A stretch of DNA of 64,000 nt from Branchiostoma floridae (lineage: Eukaryota > Chordata > Leptocardii > Amphioxiformes > Branchiostomatidae): positions 16,820,564 through 16,884,563 of the forward strand of contig NC_049987.1 in the NCBI RefSeq assembly GCF_000003815.2. Direction: 5' to 3'. The notes below the pieces were generated by a model. It was given only the letters and a program-made list of their open reading frames with translations, searched no databases and was not told the origin of the DNA. Positions within the stretch are counted from its first letter, which is position 1. Each line of letters starts with the position of its first letter. Shown here piece by piece: positions 10,701 through 19,520 of the stretch. A program made the translations under genes and the position numbers.

Positions 10701-12367
10701 TCACAGCTGCTGATTTCTATCAAATGTTATCCTGGCACTTTTCTAAAGTTTCATCAAAGATGCATGTGGATAACACATTTTTCAAAGACATAGACTCATT
10801 TTGCAAAGAAGTCCCTCAGATAGGTTGTTAAATGGAGGGCCCGTGTTTGAAGAGAGCCACACCTTGAGCACTTTAAAGAACCCACCGCACTTATGGAAAA
10901 CACTTAGGGACCTTTCCTGTGTGAGTGGACCAAATACTGTAAATGTATTTAAGTTTGCGGGGATTTAATTTCGCGGTAGCGGGAAAAGGGACTTTTCGCT
11001 GTGGATTTAAGTTCGCGGTTACACCATAGACTGCAGTCTAATACAATAATAGAAAAATGTTCGCAGTGGTTTTAATTTCGCAGTGAAGTGGTCACTGCGA
11101 AAACCGCGAACATTAATCCACCGCGAACATTTCTGCATTTACAGTAAGTCTGTCCAGATATGCAGCTTGTACTGTTCAGTACAAACCTTAAGCTTGTTGT
11201 GTTACACCTTGAGGTGGTTAACTGGGTATGCAATGCAAACAAACAAAGTCCAACAACTACAATTGTTTTTGTTTTTGTTTTTCTTTAATCTTTTTATTTT
11301 GCACAAATACCAGAGCCTCTATCACAAACATTTGAAATACTATGATAGTACACTGCACACCTAATACTCTGTTATTTAGACTAGATAATAACAGTTATTA
11401 TACTTCCTAGAAGGTTTAAAATACCTCCTCACCCAGGGAGAAAAAAGTAGTTATTATATTCTAAATTGCCTACATTGATTTAGAAACATTTCCTTCTCGG
11501 CTGTATTTCATGCTACATAACTGTACAATAAACTTGTTGTGGTAGATACGTAGACCCAAAGTGTTTTGTCTACCTGTTTATCGTATCACAGCAGGGAAAT
11601 CATAACTACTGTATTACTCTTGTGGCATTGATGACAAAATGCAAATAGCACATAAGATTTGGCAATACCACCATGCATTCTCACAGATAGGAACACTAAC
11701 CTAGGTCTTATTACTATAAGTTCAGTTATTTTCACAGCGATTTGATTTGGTTGGGAATGGAACGGACTGGTCTTTTTAAGTTGACTATTGAAATAATCCT
11801 GTGAAATAAAAATGTGTATTATCCATAGTCATGCAGTCATGATTTTACAGTAACTTAAGAGGCACTATGAATAATAACAAAACTCAAACCACTACGAATA
11901 TTACAAGTAACAGTAACACAGGGTGACCTATCGCCTTTGTCATTTTTGTATTTAGGAATATCAGGTCGATGGACGGTAGTTTCAAATTGCTCTATTCTCA
12001 AAATATTGTAGTCTAAAAGCACAAGTTGTTGACTTGATATTTCTCTTTTTAAAAACAATGGATATAGGTCACCCAGTAGGTAAAGGTGAACTAGTGTCAC
12101 GTGCTGCTTTTTTTAAATTCTAATGTTCTGTGTGTTATTAATAACAATTATAAAGATATGTTGAATTTCCCATGCCTAGGCAGAAATCAAAATTAATGGC
12201 ACCTCCTACTGTCACCCCCAGGTCTCATCCCCCTCCTTGGCATAGATGTCTGGGAGCACGCGTACTACTTACAGTACAAGAACGTCCGGCCAGACTACGT
12301 CAACGCCATCTGGAATGTTGTTAGCTGGGAGAACATCAACGAGAGGTTTCTTGCCGCTAAGAAATGA
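1705..12367 (+). CDS. SOD2: Mitochondrial manganese superoxide dismutase, five coding exons
   Basis: Converts superoxide to hydrogen peroxide and oxygen in the mitochondrial matrix. Exons: 1705-1733, 6026-6225, 7498-7614, 8096-8275 and 12222-12367. All splice sites are AG/GT and the frame closes at every joint, giving 223 aa against about 222 in vertebrates. Residues 1-25 form an Arg/Lys-containing, acid-free mitochondrial presequence; the mature protein starts near KHTLPDL at 26. Metal ligands are present at His51, His99, Asp184 and His188 (in DVWEH), with second-shell Tyr59 and Gln168, the Gln position that favours Mn over Fe SOD. The motif [11 protein letters not shown] spans 93-103. The start is the first ATG of exon 1 and keeps the presequence in frame. 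The introns are rich in repeats, two of which copy its own exon starts. Identity is very secure; the 5' UTR limit is unknown. Confidence 0.96.
2700..3324. other. SOD2 intron 1 sequence, no feature seen
   Basis: Intronic sequence with no convincing splice-bounded frame. Short ORFs here run through random sequence. The motif GAGAAACTAGCAAA near 3287 recurs near 3675, just outside the next element. Confidence 0.4.
3325..3668. repeat. Palindrome-ended GTGCACC-rich repeat (MITE-like)
   Basis: The ends are inverted copies: AGGGCTCGAAAT at 3325-3336 and ATTTCGAGCCCT at 3657-3668. Inside are many GGTGCACC/GGGTGCAC units in both orientations. A diverged relative lies at 8843-9406, also bounded by CAGGGCTC and GCCTTG and carrying GGGTGCACC. 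Similar flanks (CTAGCAAA...TCTATGTATAG) on both sides suggest a target duplication or a local repeat. A non-autonomous DNA transposon is likely; no transposase is visible. Confidence 0.6.
3771..4281 (+). mobile_element. tRNA-derived SINE with target-site duplications
   Basis: The head (about 3772-3850) resembles a tRNA gene. It carries an A-box-like GAGCGCGTTGGTCTC and a perfect B-box core GGTTCAAATCC within GTCCCGGGTTCAAATCC. Then comes a CCCTTGGGAAAGG...CCTCACC...CAGGTGTAAATGAGTAC segment that resembles conserved central domains known in metazoan SINEs. The tail ends in GAAACAGCCATCATC. Flanks match at 14 of 16 bases: 3755-3770 ATGATACCACCACATC against 4282-4297 ATCATACCGCCACATC. These are target-site duplications, so the element looks full length. 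It lies in SOD2 intron 1. It is not a functional tRNA because no cloverleaf can be completed. Confidence 0.82.
4635..4676 (+). promoter_or_regulatory. Inverted CCAAT box plus CRE upstream of an ORF
   Basis: ATTGG at 4635-4639 and a perfect cAMP-response element TGACGTCA at 4669-4676 lie 20-60 bp before the ATG at 4697, which sits in AAAATGGCGG. This spacing is typical of a compact TATA-less promoter. Its use is unproven. Confidence 0.5.
4697..4912 (+). pseudogene. Lys/Arg-rich basic ORF start, probably transposon-derived
   Basis: A 71-codon open frame begins [21 protein letters not shown] and continues [12 protein letters not shown]...[22 protein letters not shown]. The strongly basic stretch (about residues 20-45) looks like a nuclear localisation or DNA-binding signal. 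I recall the RVRLGEAY pattern only generally, from N-termini of transposon-related or domesticated nuclear proteins, so this is not a firm family call. The frame ends after [13 protein letters not shown], a likely degenerate or intron-entering end (GTAAATGG lies inside it). It is inserted in SOD2 intron 1 in the same orientation with its own promoter-like CRE. It may be a 5' remnant of an inserted transposon or retrocopy. Confidence 0.4.
5080..5290 (+). repeat. Dispersed repeat fragment (CTCAAGAACCTCTGGAT family)
   Basis: A (TG)n start is followed by a stretch around ACTAGAACCTCTGGATGGG, GGTATTCAGTACGTAGGTGGG and AAGGTCAAGGTC. The same order (TG-rich start, AGAACCTCTGGAT, GGTGTATGGGTAGGTGG, GGCCAAGGTT) appears at 61960-62130. 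Two diverged copies of one interspersed repeat are indicated; the family is not recognised. Confidence 0.55.
5492..5675. mobile_element. Short MITE with ATTTATGTCATACC inverted ends
   Basis: ATTTATGTCATACC at 5492-5505 is matched in inverted form by GGTATGACATAAAT at 5662-5675. The ~185-bp element has no coding capacity and directly abuts the 157-bp tandem repeat in SOD2 intron 1. Confidence 0.6.
5676..6025 (+). repeat. 157-bp tandem repeat duplicating the SOD2 exon 2 acceptor and 5' half of exon 2
   Basis: Two upstream copies of a 157-bp unit precede the true exon 2. Each has the same branch/acceptor context (TCGTGACCTGTAG then GGTTGCGTCC) at 5712, 5869 and 6026, exactly 157 bp apart. Each copies about 80 bases of exon 2 in frame with exon 1. 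Both decoys differ from the true exon after GCGTATGAC, where TAA AACTAAAAC gives an immediate stop. If spliced in, they would encode only the presequence plus a few mature residues. They are pseudo-exons or poison exons; use is unknown. Confidence 0.85.
6026..6225 (+). CDS. SOD2: SOD2 exon 2
   Basis: Completes the presequence and encodes the N-terminal alpha-hairpin domain with Mn ligand His51 and the [15 protein letters not shown] signature (residues 50-64). It begins with one base completing Arg10 and ends with one base of Gly77. The donor is GTATGC. Confidence 0.93.
6560..7497 (+). repeat. Minisatellite amplifying the SOD2 exon 3 splice acceptor with (TTG)n
   Basis: About 12 units of 72-92 bp occur at roughly 6560, 6652, 6728, 6808, 6883, 6955, 7030, 7107, 7185, 7266, 7346 and 7426. 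Most read (TTG)n, then TTCCAG, then GTGATGTAACAACAGAGATAG followed by CTCTAGGCCCAGTGTTGAAG. That is the acceptor plus about 35 bases of exon 3, then TTG repeats. The array ends at the genuine exon 3 (7498). Apart from a few substitutions (GCCCTG to GTGTTG) the copied exon piece is intact, so about ten near-identical competing acceptors precede the real one. Confidence 0.92.
7498..7614 (+). CDS. SOD2: SOD2 exon 3
   Basis: Encodes residues 77-116 including Mn ligand His99 in [11 protein letters not shown] and the GGGEPQ loop. It begins with two bases completing Gly77 and ends GGTAAG. It is the only copy in the array that runs on into ALKFNGG and a donor site. Confidence 0.95.
8096..8275 (+). 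CDS. SOD2: SOD2 exon 4
   Basis: Encodes residues 116-176, including [10 protein letters not shown] with Gln144 and the active-site Gln168 in NQDPL. The acceptor is TCTCCAG and the donor is GTAGGA. Confidence 0.95.
8470..8600. mobile_element. Short MITE, TCCAAGCAGAT ends
   Basis: TAATCTCCAAGCAGAT (8470-8485) and ATCTGCTTGGACATTA (8585-8600) are inverted with one mismatch. A solo end of the same family lies near 38018 (ATCTCCAAGCAGATGTAAAG). It lies in SOD2 intron 4. Confidence 0.6.
8843..9406. repeat. Second GTGCACC-rich palindromic repeat
   Basis: A diverged relative of the 3325-3668 element. It has CAGGGCTCAAAATTT at the left, GGGTGCACC blocks at both ends and TATTTTCAAGCC at the right. 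The middle (about 9000-9230) is unrelated sequence, perhaps a nested insertion. Confidence 0.5.
9430..9500 (+). repeat. GTTACTCTGAAGGGCGATTATACTGGC repeat tail
   Basis: The segment beginning GTGTTACTCTGAAGGGCG reads on into ATTATACTGGCTGTAGTATAC. It matches 41739-41790 (GTGTTACGCCGAACGGCGG then TTATACCGGCTATATAGATAC), so it is an interspersed repeat end. Confidence 0.45.
9560..10815. other. SOD2 intron 4 sequence, nothing recognised
   Basis: AT-rich intronic sequence without splice-bounded frames. The short ORFs at 9689-9883 and 10420-10605 lack recognisable domains. Confidence 0.4.
10820..10925 (+). repeat. Interspersed repeat fragment (GGGCCCGTGTTTGA...CCCACCGCACTTAT)
   Basis: Contains TTAAATGGAGGGCCCGTGTT, GAGAGCCACA and AAGAACCCACCGCACTTAT. 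A reverse-complement relative lies at 17020-17105 (ATAAGTGTGGTGGGATCTTTT, GGCTCTCCTCAAACACGGGACCGCC). A looser relative lies at 57540-57650 (GGTCCCGTGTTCATACTGG...AAAGAGCCACCAGACC). It is probably part of a SINE or LINE family. Confidence 0.5.
10935..11146. mobile_element. MITE with TACTGTAAATG ends and GCGG motifs
   Basis: TACTGTAAATG at 10935-10945 pairs with CATTTACAGTA at 11136-11146. The inner arms (AAGTTTGCGGGG, TTTTAATTTCGCAGTG against GCGAAAACCGCGAACATT) continue the palindrome. A second copy in the other orientation lies at 17262-17472. Confidence 0.75.
11913..12096. mobile_element. GGATATAGGT / AAAGGTGAACT MITE, copy A
   Basis: Ends in ATGGATATAGGTCACCCAGT and AAAGGTGAACTAGTG, with a matching but decayed left arm (AGGGTGACCTATC). 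It belongs to the family seen also at 12451-12668, 14005-14220 and 58923-59141. It lies in SOD2 intron 4. Confidence 0.55.
12222..12367 (+). CDS. SOD2: SOD2 exon 5 and stop
   Basis: Encodes residues 176-223 with the signature DVWEHAYY carrying Mn ligands Asp184 and His188, and ends AAKK-TGA at 12365-12367. The acceptor is CACCCCCAG. No AATAAA is seen shortly downstream, so the poly(A) site is not placed. Confidence 0.96.
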
Positions 12368-12450
12368 GCAGTCAAGTCCACTTCGCCTATACATGTATTA
12401 GGTACTGATTATAGCTTTGGAAGTCTTGTGGTAACAGATACAAATGCTAA

Positions 12451-12668
12451 CGCTACTTCACCTTTATCCGTGGGGTGACGTTTATCCATTGTCTTTAAAA
12501 TCAGCACATTTAGGAGTATTAAGTCTGCTGACAGTGGTTTCAAATTTGCAATATTTTCAAAATGTTCCGATTTGAAATTTAAACCACCGTCCGTCGATTT
12601 CATCTCCCTAAATACGTTTTCTTACAAACAACGAGTATCGGTTACCCTCGGATAAAGGTGAACCAGTG
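12451..12668. mobile_element. GGATATAGGT-family MITE, copy B, 84 bp after the SOD2 stop
   Basis: The left arm TTCACCTTTATCCGTGGGGT and right arm ACCCTCGGATAAAGGTGAA are inverted. Because it begins 84 bp past the stop codon it probably lies in the SOD2 3' UTR, where it could form a hairpin in the mRNA. Confidence 0.65.
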
Positions 12669-13105
12669 TTATATGTGTGAAACGGCATTACATAATTTCA
12701 CTTGTTGTGTCGCATAGTGTACTTGTAATCTGCACACACAAATATTGAATAGAAGCAAAACTGTCAAATTCAAAGCAATGCCTTTAACAGTAAGTAACAG
12801 CAACAGAAAGTTGGTCTTTTCAAATTTGATGCAAGAGAATATGAGTTATGGTATTGATAATTCTTCGAGAATTTACTGTAATATTGCATCACGCTGCATT
12901 GAATTTAGAATTTGGCTGTGATTGATGAGGTTCTATCTTGTTTACGAGACGACAATCTTTTTGTTTATTTTTGTTTACACGACTGCTGTGGTCTAAACTT
13001 GTCTCTGTGTGACAATTCGAAATGAAGTACAATATAGATGATCTAAAAACAACATGATGTTGTCATTCATCATTTCATACACATTGTACAATTCATTAAT
13101 ACATT

Positions 13106-13266
13106 ATTTGTGTTTGTTTGTTTGGTTGTTTGTTTGGTTGTTTGTTTGGTTGTTTGTTTGGTTGTTTGTTTGGTTGTTTGTTTGGTTGTTTGTTTGGTTG
13201 GTTGGTTGGTTGGTTGGTTGGTTGGTTGGTTGGTTGGTTGGTTGGTTGGTTGGTTGGTTGGTTGGT
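13106..13266 (+). repeat. (TTTGTTTGGTTG)n and (GTTG)n microsatellite
   Basis: About seven 12-base TTTGTTTGGTTG units are followed by pure GTTG units to 13266. The FVWLFVWL... open frame here is only a translation of the repeat. Confidence 0.95.
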
Positions 13267-13315
13267 AGCTAGATAACTGTTTTGCTAGCTGGATGAATGG
13301 TTAGCTACATATGGC

Positions 13316-13660
13316 TTGTTTGGTTCATGTCTGGTTGGTGAGTTGACTACTTTGTTGTGTGCTATGGATTTGCTGGTTGGGTAGCTAAGATGATTGGTTT
13401 GCTACATCATCTTAATAGCTGGATGGTTGATTGGCTACTGTAACAGTTGTTATTTGGTTCAAGTCTGGTTGGTGAGTTGACTAGTTTGTTGTGTGCTATG
13501 GATTTGCTGGTTGGGTAGCTAAGATGATTGGTTTGCTAGATCATCTTAGCTGGATGGTTGATTGGCTACTATAACAGTTGTTACTTGGTTCAAGTCTGGT
13601 TGGTGAGATGACTAGTTGCTGTGTGCTGGTTGCTGGTTTGTTATCTAGATGGCTGGTGTA
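13316..13660 (+). repeat. ~135-bp tandem repeat, about 2.5 units
   Basis: TGTCTGGTTGGTGAGTTGAC, TGTGCTATGGATTTGCTGG and AAGATGATTGGTTTGCTA recur near 13327, 13463 and (partly) 13596. The sequence is itself GTTG-rich and may derive from the adjacent microsatellite. Confidence 0.75.
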
Positions 13661-14004
13661 CTTGTGTGGTCAGTTGGTGACTGGATAGAACACATTCACT
13701 GAAAATTGAAGAAAAAAATACCAACCAAAAGACACAACATTACATAACAAAATACATTTAGACGTTTCCACCTTATTATGTCCCTGTGGCATAAGTGGTA
13801 ATTGATCCCACTACTCGCCATATGGGTAAAACTCCATGAATCTGTCCCAGGGTAGAGATTCAATCCTAGGTTTTTCCCAATCCTGAGCTGTAAGAGACTG
13901 CATTCATCATTTGGATGGTGATATACAACTAAGTGTCCCTGTGTATGAGGAAGCTACAGGCATTACAATCATGCATTACCTACGTACGTTAAAAAGACCA
14001 CATT

Positions 14005-14220
14005 TAATGCCAGTTCACCTTTATCCGCGGGGTAACCTATTTCCGTTGCTTTTAGATACGGGGTATTTAGGGATGTCAAGTCGACAGGTGGTGGTTTCAG
14101 TAGATTGAAAAAAATAATTGCAATTTGAAGCCATGGTCCATCAACTTGATATACTTAAATACCACTTTAGAAACAACAACGGATATAGGTTACTTCATGG
14201 ATAAAGGTGAACTGGCATTA
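14005..14220. mobile_element. GGATATAGGT-family MITE, copy C (best preserved)
   Basis: TAATGCCAGTTCACCTTTAT (14005 on) and ATAAAGGTGAACTGGCATTA (to 14220) are perfectly inverted. The inner arms GGTAACCTATTTCCGTTG and CAACGGATATAGGTTAC also pair. Confidence 0.8.
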
Positions 14221-15060
14221 CCGAGAAGAGTAGGGGCGACTCAGTGTACTTTGCAAAAATGTGTGAGCCATTGGCATGCTGCAATTTGCACCACTATATT
14301 CATTTGAAAAAAGCATGCTCCACCTCAATGGAGGATGACAAAGAAGAATATTTACTTTAATAATGAACTGTGTACTGTTCCATGCTTTAGGCAAGAGGTA
14401 CAGAGGACCACTGTGACAAACAAAAAGGTTCAGTGTCCCATTCCCTGACAATTATCCTACCATGTGAGATAAGAAAGAGATAACGTTTCACCCTGAGGTG
14501 TATAAGAATTATGATGGCATATGTAAGGTCAACTGACGAGAATCCTTTTAGGAATACATCCCTTATAGTATGGTACAAACAACTATTCAGCACATGCTTT
14601 TAGAATATAAGAGAACATAAGCTTTCAAATTGGAACTCCTGATTGGTTGTTGTCATCTAACTGTTTGATGACAGTCTCATACCACAGTTTATTTCATGCA
14701 TGAAGTTCAAAGATAGAGTCTGTGAGCTCAAGGTATATTTTCAGGCAATGGATATTAGGCCGGTGTTCTCTCTCAGGGCACCAATCAAAGGGAAGAATTT
14801 CGGCCAAAATTATCTTACCACTCTAGCGGTTTTGAAATTATTTGATCTTCTGGAGTCAAGAATTTCGGCCAAAGGTAGTTGACAGTGTGGCGCCGGGTTA
14901 GGGAATAGCATTTTTTACTTGTTATTCTCTCTGTAAGTGGTGATAATATTACTTTGTGTAATGGTAATTCCTATGCCATTATGATATAGGGTAGTGGTAA
15001 TTTTTGCGATGGGGGAGTAGGGAACTCCAGACAGAAGTCAACAATGCCAGAGGGCTTGCT
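14221..15060. other. Intergenic sequence, nothing recognised
   Basis: There are no splice-bounded frames and no clear repeat. Short ORFs on both strands overlap and carry no domain. Confidence 0.4.
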
Positions 15061-15066
15061 TACTCA

Positions 15067-15420
15067 GCTGAAATACTGGCCCTAGCAAGCACCCCCACCC
15101 CCCAGGTAAGTTTTGAAATTATCTGCACCAGAGAAATGTTACCTGCACCATTCATATATACCCCAAAAGTGGATAAAACAACCTTTTCAACATACTGTAT
15201 GCACCTGTTTACTAACAAATTTAAGGGAATACAGCTTTGCATAGTCAAACAATAAAAAAGTTACCAGTACAGCAAAGAAAAGTCCACTTTACAGTAATAC
15301 ACAATGCATAACCTGGACAGGTGCAGATAAGGTGCAGGTAGACACCAGAAATACCTGCACAGCTCCAATTTTACCTACACTAACCTGCATATGCAGGTGG
15401 TATTTTGTGCCCTGTTTGAG
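15067..15420. repeat. ACCTGCAC / GTGCAGG-rich repeat
   Basis: Repeated CTGCACC, GGTGCAGATAAGGTGCAGGT and CCTGCATATGCAGGTGG between CTGGCCCTAG and TTTTGTGCCCTG. The GTGCA-rich, palindrome-ended style is like the elements at 3325 and 8843, but the sequence is distinct. Confidence 0.4.
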
Positions 15421-15449
15421 CATCGCATGCATTTAATAGTTTGTTAAAT

Positions 15450-16250
15450 GTTTAACTTAGTAAGTGAACTCTGCTGTAACTTGAAATGGGCTAGTCCAAA
15501 CTTGTTGCTTTGATCCGAGCAAGAAAGCCATGTGGAATAATAGACTTAGTCAGGCACAAAATTGGCAAGTCTTGCTGTAGAGTTGTTCTGTATGACTGTT
15601 GTGCGGGTGTGGGGATTACAACCCTTTTTCTCTGGGTCAGTAGACTATAATAGCGTCATGTGCAGGACTCAAAACAATGCAACCCCGGATGTCAGTATCA
15701 TTGTTTTACGTTTTAGATTGACGTCACATTGACGTATTGCTTATACTCTCGTGAAGATGTAACTAAAGGATATATCATGATGCAGAGGCATTCGTACTTG
15801 ACCTGCAAGGTGATTTCTTACTCGTTACGCAGTCATGAAATCTTGCAGGATAATATTAAACAGACACACCTTTAAAACACTGCCTATAAAATAGAACACT
15901 TATAATCAAAATGTAATAATGTTATCATAGACCCATAACCCAGCATTGTTTCCGAGTATGCTTCATAGATCTCTATATGTTTGTGCCCTAGATCTTAAGT
16001 CAAAGTCAGACTCTTAAGAATTTTAATCGGTGCGTTTAAATGTCTGCCTGCCACGGTTGAAGGACAGAGCATCTTTGGTGTTCACAATATCGGTGACCAA
16101 TTCCTGTTTGGATCATTGGGCCTCAATACCCAAATGTCACCACTTAGGCTATGTCCTCCAGCTAAATACAAGGCGACGATGACTTTTGTCAGACTTCAAT
16201 GATGTGTGTGCACCTACTAAGGGATTTGATACATTACAGACTGTTTTGTC
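15450..16250. other. Intergenic sequence, nothing recognised
   Basis: No coding or repeat structure is visible beyond short AT-rich tracts. Confidence 0.35.
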
Positions 16251-16251
16251 A

Positions 16252-16520
16252 ACTTAGCCTCTACCAGACCCCTTAGTGGACTGAATGAACGTGGTACCGG
16301 AAACTCAAAATTGGCCAAATCTGAGGACTTTACCAGTAATCGGAGTACAGACTCGGAAATAGTCAAACTCTGGCCAACTATAACAAGTCCTCTCGCAAAT
16401 TATTCAACCTATAATTTGGCCAATTTCTAGTAATTTTTTCCAGTAACACATGCACGGAGTGTGCTCGGGGACTTATTTCTGACTACCTTGACACTTTCCG
16501 TGGTGTCACCGGAAGCCTGG
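16252..16520. repeat. TTGGCCAA-rich repeat fragment
   Basis: TAGCCTCTACCAG followed by several TTGGCCAA blocks. A reverse-oriented relative lies at 38891-39075 (TTTGGCCAAC, GCCTGGTAGAGGCTACC). It is probably a MITE family in this genome. Confidence 0.45.
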
Positions 16521-17019
16521 GGTTATTAACAATTTCCAGGGATTCTAACAGCAATTGAGGAATGGAGCCTTGCAGTCAAGAAGAAAATCTGTGACAGTCT
16601 AAATTCTGGGATATGTGGCTAGATTTGTAAGAAAAGGTCACACTCTGTCATGAATGAATGGATAAATCAGTAATTATTGTGTAGTACTACACCAGTTTCC
16701 TACTGTCAGTCTCCTCAAATAAATATTACAGTGACTGTCTCCTTTTAGCAAATTAGCCCAACATACTTAGTCTTGTAGTCTCACAATGGTCGCATTGTCA
16801 AGTTGCTTCAAAATGTAAAGGTTATATTGTCAGCCCCACCTAAACCTTGGGCAAAAGGAGTCAGAGTAATTGTATTTCTTTATACGACTGTTGCAAGTGT
16901 CTGGAGCGAGCTGCCATTCAGCGCCACTCAGGTGACCTCAATACGACAGCAATTTTCCCAGGTGCGGCCATGAGACTGAATGTTTTGAACCTGACTCACA
17001 CCGGGAAGAACCCCTACTC

Positions 17020-17105
17020 TTTTTGATAAGTGTGGTGGGATCTTTTGCTGGAGTTGTGGCTCTCCTCAAACACGGGACCGCCATTTAATGTCCTATCCGA
17101 GGGAT
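17020..17105 (-). repeat. Reverse copy of the 10820-10925 repeat
   Basis: Read on the minus strand it gives GGCGGTCCCGTGTTTGAGGA, GAGAGCCACAACTCC and GATCCCACCACACTTAT, which is collinear with 10836-10905. Confidence 0.55.
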
Positions 17106-17261
17106 GGCCCTAACCAAAGCTAGGTACTTATTTTCACCTTTAAGTTTAGTGAAGTGATGATATTAACATACTACGTATACATGTACATGTATTTACATGT
17201 TATTGTTTAAGTGCTGCTAATACTTGAGGTATACTTGAACTGGACAGATAAAAACAAACCG

Positions 17262-17472
17262 GGATTAGAAAAATGTTCGCGGCGGTTTTAAGTTCAGGGT
17301 TTTCATGGCGACCGCTTCACCGCGAGTTTAAAACCACTTAAAAGATTTTTCTATAACAGTAAGAGACTACAGTGCATGCTACAGCGAAATTAAAACCACC
17401 GCGGAAATTCCATTTTCCCGCTATCGTGGAATTAAATCTCTGTGAACTTAAATGCATTTATAAATTACAGTG
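17262..17472. mobile_element. Second TACTGTAAATG-type MITE, inverted
   Basis: AAAAATGTTCGCGGCGG at the left and AACTTAAATGCATTTATAAA at the right, with GCGG/CCGC arms. It is collinear with the reverse complement of 10935-11146. Confidence 0.65.
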
Positions 17473-17898
17473 CCTTACAACAGAATATGTCATCTGGTTG
17501 ATGATTAGATGTCAATAGATTTGAATCAAACTGAGCTGTCATGCATACATAAAGGGTTTATACATTTGTAGTTTTCTCACTTTGGTAAAAACATTAAATT
17601 CTACTTTCAGATAATTTTCCATCTTGTATGTCATCATCTTGCATTAGACAGTAGCAGCTATTAAGGGTTTTTTTTCCGTCCTTCTGAGTTTGGACATAGG
17701 GACCAGGTAGGGTTGTGTTTGTTGAGCTAAGTACTATAGAGGTGTTGATTAAGCAGTTGAGCAACATTTTTCTCGGTATTTAAGTGACTTCCCCTCGAGC
17801 AATGCAAGAAAGAGATGCTGCATTTTTGACCACTGTGAAAAAATTGGGTCATCTAGGAATAATCACGATGTAAGCTTTTCCTTTCAGAAAACAGAAAA

Positions 17899-18047
17899 TG
17901 ATATACGCCAAAACGTAGTTACTCATTGACAAGCAACTGGATATGGTTTTGGAAATGGTCAGACGTTTCATGATCCACTAGTTTTAGTCAGTCACACTGT
18001 TTTCAAAACCATGTCCAGTTGCTTGAGTAACTACGTTTTACCGTATC
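17899..18047. mobile_element. GTAGTTACTCA...CAACTGGATATGGTTTT palindromic MITE
   Basis: CCAAAACGTAGTTACTC and GAGTAACTACGTTTTACC are inverted, as are GCAACTGGATATGGTTTT and AAAACCATGTCCAGTTGC. Relatives lie at 19455-19520 and 39173-39314. Confidence 0.75.
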
Positions 18048-18268
18048 TTATTACCTAGATGTCTAAGCTACATCGACGTGAAAATTCTATATTTTTGCTT
18101 ATGCTTTCACAAGAACTCATGCTATTGCTACTAATGTGTGTGCGGGTGCCTTTTTGAGTGTGAAAATAATCCGTGAATGGACTGATTGACTTATTAACAT
18201 GAATGTAATGACCCATGGCATGCATTGAATTATTGTGTAAAACATTGTGCAAACAGGTCTATCAAAAA

Positions 18269-18473
18269 TATTCCTCTCCAAGCAGAGGTTTGGTTCTGGC
18301 TTTTTTTGACATGTTTTTACGTGTTTCTGTCGGGCTTTTAATTTTGTATTGTTTTTTCATGTCCCACAGCCAAACAGGACAAGAAGAAAACGGTACAAAA
18401 TAGAGAGCCTAACAAAAGCATCTAAAGAAACATTTCAAAAGCAGCCTGAACTGAACCACTGCTTGGATAGTAC
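18269..18473. mobile_element. CTCCAAGCAGAGGTT palindromic MITE, older copy
   Basis: CTCTCCAAGCAGAGGTTTGG at the left and CCACTGCTTGGATAGTA at the right pair over about 80 bases with substitutions. Internal TTTTTACGTG...GGGCTTTTAATTTTGTA pairs with TACAAAATAGAGAGCC. The same family is far better preserved at 62865-63061. Confidence 0.7.
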
Positions 18474-19454
18474 AAAAACATATAATAAATCATATGTTCA
18501 TGGGTTAACTGCCACTTGGAATGATGCACCAAATGAGCCCCATTTAATGTGTTAACTTTAAGACAGATTTTAGTTTACGGGGCAGAGTTGGATGTTCATC
18601 AACTTTCTGGCAAGAGAGGAATATGGCGGTAGCTCGTCTACTGTGTGACAGCGACGTTATGTATGGGTGTCAAAATCACTCGGTCACCTGCAAAATCTGA
18701 TAATCAGTCATATTGTACTCACAGTGACAGCTTGCTGTAGCATTTACCCAGTGACTAAAAACAATCGTCACCATGGTAACTGTCAGGCAAAAGTTGCCCC
18801 GTTGAGTGTCAATGCCCTCTCAGCTTTCTGATACATTTGGAGGGTTAATTATTTTTGCATACCTGCAGCCTGGGTTTTACTTTTGACTGCTGGCCTGTTG
18901 CATTTTTCGTCAACTTGTTGCTTGGCGATGAAGAATTTCAAGTTTTCTCTTGTGGTTTAACCCCCAACTAATTTGTCAATGTGACTATCCCTATGTACAT
19001 TGATAGTTACTTGTCCAACATTGTTTTTCATACAGAAGCTAGTACGTTAGTTTCAAACTTTCAATGGCGTTCAATGATGTGCTTCAAAAAATTATAATAA
19101 ACACATAACAAAAGACCAAGTTCATTTTTGGGCATAAGATTGTTCTTTTTTGTCAAATGTAATGTTTTTTAGTTTAAGTATGTTAAATGTATGATACTGC
19201 GCAAAAATGGAACCTTCACTGATGTAACAACTTGGAAATAATAAACCCAATTATGTTTTATATATATAAAGCCCCTACCTTCCTGACACTAACACAGGGG
19301 CTTCACAACAAAGCTGTTACCTGTTAAAACGCCCAATGGCACTTGCCTCACCTCAACATTTGCTATACTGTTAGCGTCTCTTACGAGCTCCTACGTAAGC
19401 TAAGTCCTACTTTTACAATTTGATACTTTTATGCAGAGGATCTGTATTGCACTT

Positions 19455-19520
19455 CCAAAAAATAGTTACTCAGGCAACTGGATATGATTTTTGTTGCTTA
19501 TTAAGTAACTGCTTTTTGGC
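19455..19520. mobile_element. Small GTTACTCAGGCAACTGGATATG palindrome
   Basis: CCAAAAAATAGTTACTCAGG and AAGTAACTGCTTTTTGG are inverted arms. It is a short, internally deleted member of the 17899 family. Confidence 0.6.

Noticed and set aside
13054..13272. LFVWLFVWL... membrane-like protein
   Set aside because: Encoded by (TTTGTTTGGTTG)n and (GTTG)n repeats.
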